From Nageia nagi (lineage: Eukaryota > Pinophyta), in contig JBITNC010000001.1 in the NCBI GenBank assembly GCA_050084985.1, forward strand, positions 78,244,001-78,308,000: DNA of 64,000 nt, given 5' to 3'. Shown piece after piece: positions 58,446-64,000 of this stretch. Numbering within the stretch: position 1 is the first letter of the stretch; every line of letters starts with the position of its first letter. Under the pieces are notes generated by a model. The model was not told where the DNA came from. It did no database searches and worked only from the letters and a program-made list of their open reading frames with translations. Both the position numbers and the translations under genes were made by a program.

Positions 58446-59316
58446 TGTTTACCCAATAAATAACCTTGCAAGCATGCAAAATTATATATGTTACAACCAA
58501 CAAAAATCTTTATTGATCTTTGGTATAAACCTTAATAATTAGTTTACAATGAAAAATCTCATATTGATTTGTGATGTACAATAGTTCCTTGTATAGTAAA
58601 GGATTTTGATTATAGTGAAGGGAGATATAGACTTCCTTAGGCCTCCTCTGAATGGTTATTTTGACATATGCAAGCCTTCAATAGTATCTCCAAAACTACA
58701 AGAAAATACTGTGATGATCTTTGATTGCTTAGTCTTTTCTGATCAAACTAGCTATCATGCACTTGTAAATCCTACAAACATGCAAACAAGAATTATATCA
58801 AACATACCTACTCACATAGCTAAAATGCATAAAATTATAATGAAATACAAGCATGAAAGCATAGAAAAAATGTAATGTATTTACTCACTAAAAGTCTAAA
58901 TGTATTCTAGGAGAGTAAGGTTGTAAAAACTTGGATCCTCTTCCCCTTAGGAGAAGGTTTAATTTATAGACTTTTTAGGGTGTTTAAGGTTTCTATTATG
59001 GAGCAAGGATTGGATAAGAAAGCTCATCTAACCTTATCATAGGTTTTATCCATGTGGGAAGGCTTAGGATCAAGGATGAGTCATCCAAGATTGGCTAGTT
59101 TGTTTTCCTAGGCACCCTAATTTTTCCATTTTTTCTTTAACTTTTCTATGTACAAGATCATTGGTAATTACATATCGGGTGTCAATAATTGGATCAGTTA
59201 TCAATGATTGTCTTAGATCATTAGAAAGTAGAGGGTTTTTAAAACTTTATTATTTTCTTAAATTTTTATTCCCTTATTTCATTTATTGAAAGAGGGGTCA
59301 TTTTTAGGTGTCTACA
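58446..59316 (-). repeat. D1 5' LTR
   Basis: 871 bp, in element orientation TGTAGACACCTAAAAATGA ... GGGTAAACA. It matches 27363-28241 and, at its 3' end, the D2 piece at 12227-12319. Confidence 0.85.
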
Positions 59317-62300
59317 TTTTCATCATAGTAAGAGTGTTAGTGTTATCAAAATGAATAGGAATGGGAAATGGAGGAGAAAAACCTAAGTATTCAAATAACT
59401 AAGCCATACAAAAAAGCTTGAGTGCAAGCAAAGGAGGTCACCATGTATTCTTCTTTAGCAATGGAAAGAACAATATTATGTTGTTCTTGATAATCCAAGA
59501 GAAAAGAGAGATGGAAAAGAAGAAAGCATAGTTGGAGGTGCTTTTCTTATCAAGATTTCTAGCCTAATTAACATCTATGTAGGCTTCAAGGATGTTAAAA
59601 TTAGAGGATTTATACCATAAACTAAAGAATTTTGTACTGATATCAAGATCTTAGCACTTAATTATATTCATGTAGAATGCATAATAAGAAATACTCATGA
59701 AACTGCATCATGTCATAAACATCTTAATTAGTGATGAATATTGGAGATGCTATGATATACAGAGTTACATGTACCAGCACATGTAAATCTAATCATAACA
59801 ATTGACTGTATGTAATTGGAAAGGAAGTGCTCTAAGATATATCATCAACATAACAATATGATGGGCATAGCTAGATACCTTAGTGAACAAGGTAGCTTCT
59901 ATAGAGTGCTTCTAATAACATTTAAATAGAAGTAGGTATCAATATAGGGTACTAGGTCTGGTGCTTGCTGATCCCATAGAGAGATTTCTTCTAGTGTCAC
60001 ACTTTATCTTCATGGTTGGCATATATTAATACTTGGGGTTGATTTAGGTACACTTTTTACTTAAAATATCCATTAAGGAAGGCTAATTTGACATCTATTT
60101 GGTATAAATTAAGATCAATATGGGATGTTAGAGCAAGAAGAGATTGGATTGTCTCAAGTATGGAAATTGGAGCAAATGTCTCTTCATAATCAAGCCCTTA
60201 CTTTTGAACATATCCTTTAGCCACCAACCAAGCCTTATGTTTGAAAATGCTACCATCAACATTATGCTTAAGCTTATAGATCCATTTGAATCTAATAACA
60301 TTTTGATGTTATAGAGAAGGGTATTATTCCCAAGAGTCATTATTTTGGATTTATTCAATATCATCCTCCATGGATTTTTCTAATCTTCATTTATAGTAGC
60401 TTATTTAAATTTGGAAGGCTCAATAAGAGAAGATGACATCAAGGCATAATTGATGATTTTATCACCCCCCTTCCTTGTTGTTGGGTCATTCTTCTATCAA
60501 AATCTTTGTCAAACATTTGAGATTCTATATCATATTTGGAAACCATTCTCTGGGATGGAGTTGGAGCCATGGGATGGTTATGTTGTTGAGGTTAAAGAGT
60601 TTGGTTAGGCTATAACAGCTCAATAAGCTCATCCAAACTAGAATCCTCAATCATTGGAATGATGTTGGGGGCATCAAAATCATTCTTGTATGATCCCCCT
60701 TTATAAAAAAGATTACATCTTAGTTGATATGTATCCTTTAGAAAATTGGATCATAGCATTTGATAGTATTTGGACTCATCAAAGTATCCCATAAAGATAT
60801 ATTTAATATATTTTTCATCTAATTTTTTCCTATTCTCCTTAGGCACATGCATGTAACAAGTAGAGCCAAAGATTTAAAGGTATAAGAGATTGGGTTTCTT
60901 TCCAAACCAAGCCTCATAGGGGATTGAATGATACATAATATTTATTAGGTAGTGAGTCAATATGTATATAACAATGTGCATAACTTATTTTCCATGCCCA
61001 TATCCTTGAGCATGCTTCTTTTGATTTCAATAACTATCCAGTTCTTCCTCTCTACCACTCCATTCTATTATGGGTGTAGGTAGTGTTGTACTATTGCTTA
61101 ATTGCATGTTTTTGGTATAAGTCTTTGAAATCATTAGAAGTAAATTCACCACCATGGTCTATTTGAAACTTCTTGAGGTGGTAGTTGAACTACTTGTCAA
61201 CAAGTTTCTTAAACTTGATAAAAGTGTCAAAGACATTTGAATTAGCTTGCAATTAGTACAACCAACTCATTAGGAATAATCATCAGTAAAAATAAGAATA
61301 TACCTACACTTGGCCAAGTTGGGAGTATACATAGGTCCACATATATTAGCATGCACCAAATCCAAATATGCATTTGTGTGATGTGGATGGGAGGGAAATT
61401 ATTTTTTCTATATTATTTCCAAGAAATGTAACTCTCACATAAAGTGTTAGGTGGTAGTGAGAAGGAAGGCATACCTCTCACAATATTTGGTATTCCTTTT
61501 AATGAGTTGAAATTAATTTATCCATACCTTTGTTTCCATAACCAAGAAAGATTAATGGTGGATTTCAAGCACTTGACTGCTACTAGCTACATCTTCAACA
61601 TATACATGTGATTTTTAGATATGAGAATTTTGGTAATTACTTTTCAATTGGCCTCATTGGTGATGGTGCAAATATTCTTCTAAAATACTAAGATATAATA
61701 TTTCATGCATATGAAAGATTTACCAAACTTTGCTTTGAAAGTAATGAAACCCTTTTTGATAATATTAACTTGATTATTATCACAAAACCAAACATCATCA
61801 AAAGTATTTTCTTCAATTTGAGTAAATAAATTTTTGTTCTCAATCATATGATTTGAGAACTTGCTACCTAGATACCAAATATGGTCATCAACAACTTGAA
61901 AATTGTTATGGGTTAAGAAGATATTACCAATATTATTTTCTTTAGTGGGATTTTGCTCTTTCATCTAGAAGCAATACTTCTCTATGTGATCATCCTTTCC
62001 ATAGAAGTCATAATGTTGGGGGATTGAGATTTGGCATTTACTATTGATTGATCTCTTTTTCTACCATGATCACCTCTTCTACAAACACTACCACCATGAC
62101 CTTTTCCATGACTACTTGAAGTAGATTTTGAAATGGAGGAATAGAAATCTATCATTCAATTTGAGATTAGCCTTGAAATATTTAGTTCAGGTTCTTAGCT
62201 CTATCTTGGATTCTATGGTCACACATCTACAACTTATCCAATAATTTTAGGAGAGTGATTTGAGTAAATCCTTGGACTCCTCAATAGTAATGGTGAGAGG

Positions 62301-62660
62301 ATCAAATTTTTAGGGAAGGCTTCTCAACACCTTCCTAATAATCCAAGTATCATCAAGCTACTCACCATGTGAATGAAGTGCATTCATCAAATCTTGAAAT
62401 TTATTCATGAAGAGTTTTACTATCTAATCATCTCCCATTCAAAGAGATTCAAAACTCCCTATTCAAGAGTTGTAGCTTGGCTATTCTAACTCTAGATGAT
62501 CCTTTGTCAACACTCTCAAGAGTATCCCATGCAACCTTGGATAATTTTCACTCTACAATCTTAGGAAAGATGATAACTATTGATGAGTATAATGTAACCT
62601 TAAGGTTTGGTTTGGTGTAGTTCTCCATTACCTACAATAGTAAGGTTCTTGAAAGAGTAG
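59317..62660 (-). pseudogene. gag-pol: E gag-pol, Ty1/copia, heavily decayed, cut by D1 in RNase H
   Basis: On the minus strand: gag with AWDTLESVDKGSSRVRIAKL (62480-62540); a zinc-knuckle remnant, YDFYGKDDHIEKYC (about 61980), whose first two Cys read Tyr; a protease remnant, WYLGSKFSNHM (about 61865), with Asp replaced by Gly; integrase (60850-61550); RT with FKWIYKLKHNVDGS (60280), YEETFAPISILETI (60200) and DVKLAFLNGYF (60090); RNase H from about 59720 to 59322, ending PIPIHFDNTNTLTMM. It continues at 27362. The integrase and the first half of RT carry many stops and shifts. Confidence 0.82.
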
Positions 62661-64000
62661 AAGGTGGTAGAACAATATGCTCATGGTAGTTTTCTACTTA
62701 ATCTTTAGGTTATAAGCTAATTCCTACCTATGAAAGATGTCAAGAGTAATTATAAAGAGATAAAAAAGTTAAGAGTATAAGGAAAGAAACTAAATCTACA
62801 CTACATAAAACAAACTAAAACTAGTTAACTCAAGCATTACCACACAAGTAGTATCCTTTACAAAGATTAAGAATAGAGATCTATCTTAACCTTGGGGCCT
62901 CACAATTGGAATACACAACCAAAATTTAGAACTAAACTTCATACATAATAATTACAAAGTAAGATAACAACCATAAAGTGTAGAGGGAAAAATATCATAT
63001 TATTGCATTATCATATATGAAAATAGAACTTACACAAGGAAACTTTCCCAAAATATTTGACCCTATGGAATTCTAATAATCCACTATTTATACTACTCAA
63101 TTTACAAAAAGGGTGGTTATCCACCATTAATAACTACCACTAACTCTTTGACTAAGAATAGTGCAAACTTAAACATATATAATATGTACAAAGTAATTTA
63201 CAACTATGGCTGATTATATAGTATGGTCCTAATTTGGTGGCAAGGCTTAAGGATATGTAGCTTTAAATCTTCATACTAATCTATCCATAATCCATCACTT
63301 TTATCTTTTACCATAATGAATCTATGGCTGATCCTACATTTATGAGGTATGGTTCATCATTATGATAGGTATAATCAATTTGTCTCTACAGTTGGTGACC
63401 ACCTAACTCTTCATAACCATTAAATATCTTTATTCTATAGCTTTGGGTTACAACCACTTTAATGGTGAAGGATGATATATCATTCAAAACTTGAGGGTAA
63501 ACTACTACTACCACATGGAAATGACTTGTAGTTAACATGTTGGAAAAGTCTTGATGGTCATACATTCTTGATTAAGTGTACCTGGGTGTTCCTCTCCTCT
63601 TACAATCTATATTCATGCTTAGTGGGTCTTATTTTATCCTAGCAAGTTTTATTAGATATCTAAAAAGTCTTACCACCCACTGATTTTGTTGAAAAGATGT
63701 GATGTTATCACCTAAAATTAGAGGGGTCTTCTGAATGTGCTTATTATAATTTCTCGTACCTTTGAGATTTTCTATATTACCAAGTAATGAAAGGAGTTAA
63801 ATCCCACTAATTTTCATCAAGAAATATGACATCACCTTAGGATTTTCATGGGCCCTATTTCACCTAACTATAATGATAACACCCATTATATGAATTGACC
63901 AACCCCAAAGACTATGTACAACAAATCTTGATAATAATTTGAAGATTAAACAAGATTAAAACCTAAGTGATAGGACTCAAAATAGGTCTTAGAATTGACT
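62661..64000. other. E leader and possible 5' LTR, unresolved
   Basis: AT-rich text without a gene. The leader and 5' LTR of E should lie here. A tgaagatt at about 63943 resembles the start of the E-type LTR at 15985, but the adjoining sequence (attatcaaga on the minus strand) is a poor primer-binding site, so I do not place the LTR. Confidence 0.35.

Larger units (their letters stand above)
27363..59316 (-). mobile_element. D1: Ty3/gypsy Tat-lineage element with antisense PMD gene, carrying B1 and C
   Basis: The LTRs are 27363-28241 and 58446-59316. On the minus strand the order is LTR, leader, gag, protease, RT, RNase H, integrase, a long noncoding stretch, an antisense PMD gene, then LTR. 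Flanks TTTTT (27358-27362) and TTTTC (59317-59321) are an imperfect target duplication. The insertion point splits the RNase H gene of E cleanly. Without the nested 12.9-kb B1 it is about 19 kb, large but usual for Tat elements. Confidence 0.88.

Noticed and set aside
63943-64000. E 5' LTR start
   Set aside because: Only about eight bases match the LTR start at 15985, and the adjacent primer site is poor; the window ends too soon to test.

Overview
This window looks like intergenic DNA from a plant nuclear genome with very high retrotransposon load. It is AT-rich and almost wholly built of LTR retrotransposons inserted into one another. Plant hallmarks are copia and gypsy pol genes of plant lineages, copia primer-binding sites matching initiator tRNA-Met, a plant tRNA-Gly relic, and genes with a plant mobile domain (PMD). 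Many copies are old and still full length, which fits a large-genome seed plant, perhaps a gymnosperm; the species is an inference I cannot prove. I see no intact ordinary host gene.

Element names are mine. 1-2499: B2, a gag-bearing LTR element on the minus strand, cut by the window edge. 2500-3415 and 12227-12319: D2, a fragment related to D1, split by A. 3416-12226: A, a complete copia on the minus strand (LTRs of 503 bp, TSD AAATT) with an unusually long leader that holds a tRNA-Gly relic. 13690-15536: H, a decayed Tat-like gag-protease on the plus strand. 15985-27152: an LTR assigned to copia E, split by copia F (16143-26153, TSD CTCAC), itself split by chromovirus G (20660-25877, TSD ATTTT). 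27153-27362 and 59317-62660: the two halves of the E coding region.

27363-59316 is D1, a Tat-lineage gypsy element on the minus strand. It is inserted in the RNase H region of E. D1 carries B1 (44271-57169, plus strand, TSD AAGAC) in its leader, and the gag of B1 carries copia C (46874-51926, plus strand, TSD ACAAG). The order of insertion is therefore E, then D1, then B1, then C.

The most interesting content is an antisense PMD gene. B1 has gag but no visible pol. Between gag and its 3' LTR it carries, in antisense, a gene with a TATA box, two predicted introns that keep frame, a PMD, a strongly acidic region and a coiled-coil tail. D1 carries a second, more decayed PMD gene in the same antisense position between integrase and 3' LTR. 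B and D also share LTR termini, so B may be a pol-less relative of D that D-type proteins could mobilise.

Decay is strongly patterned. Stops fall mostly where glutamine is expected (CAG to TAG, CAA to TAA) with few frameshifts in several genes, as expected from deamination of methylated cytosine.
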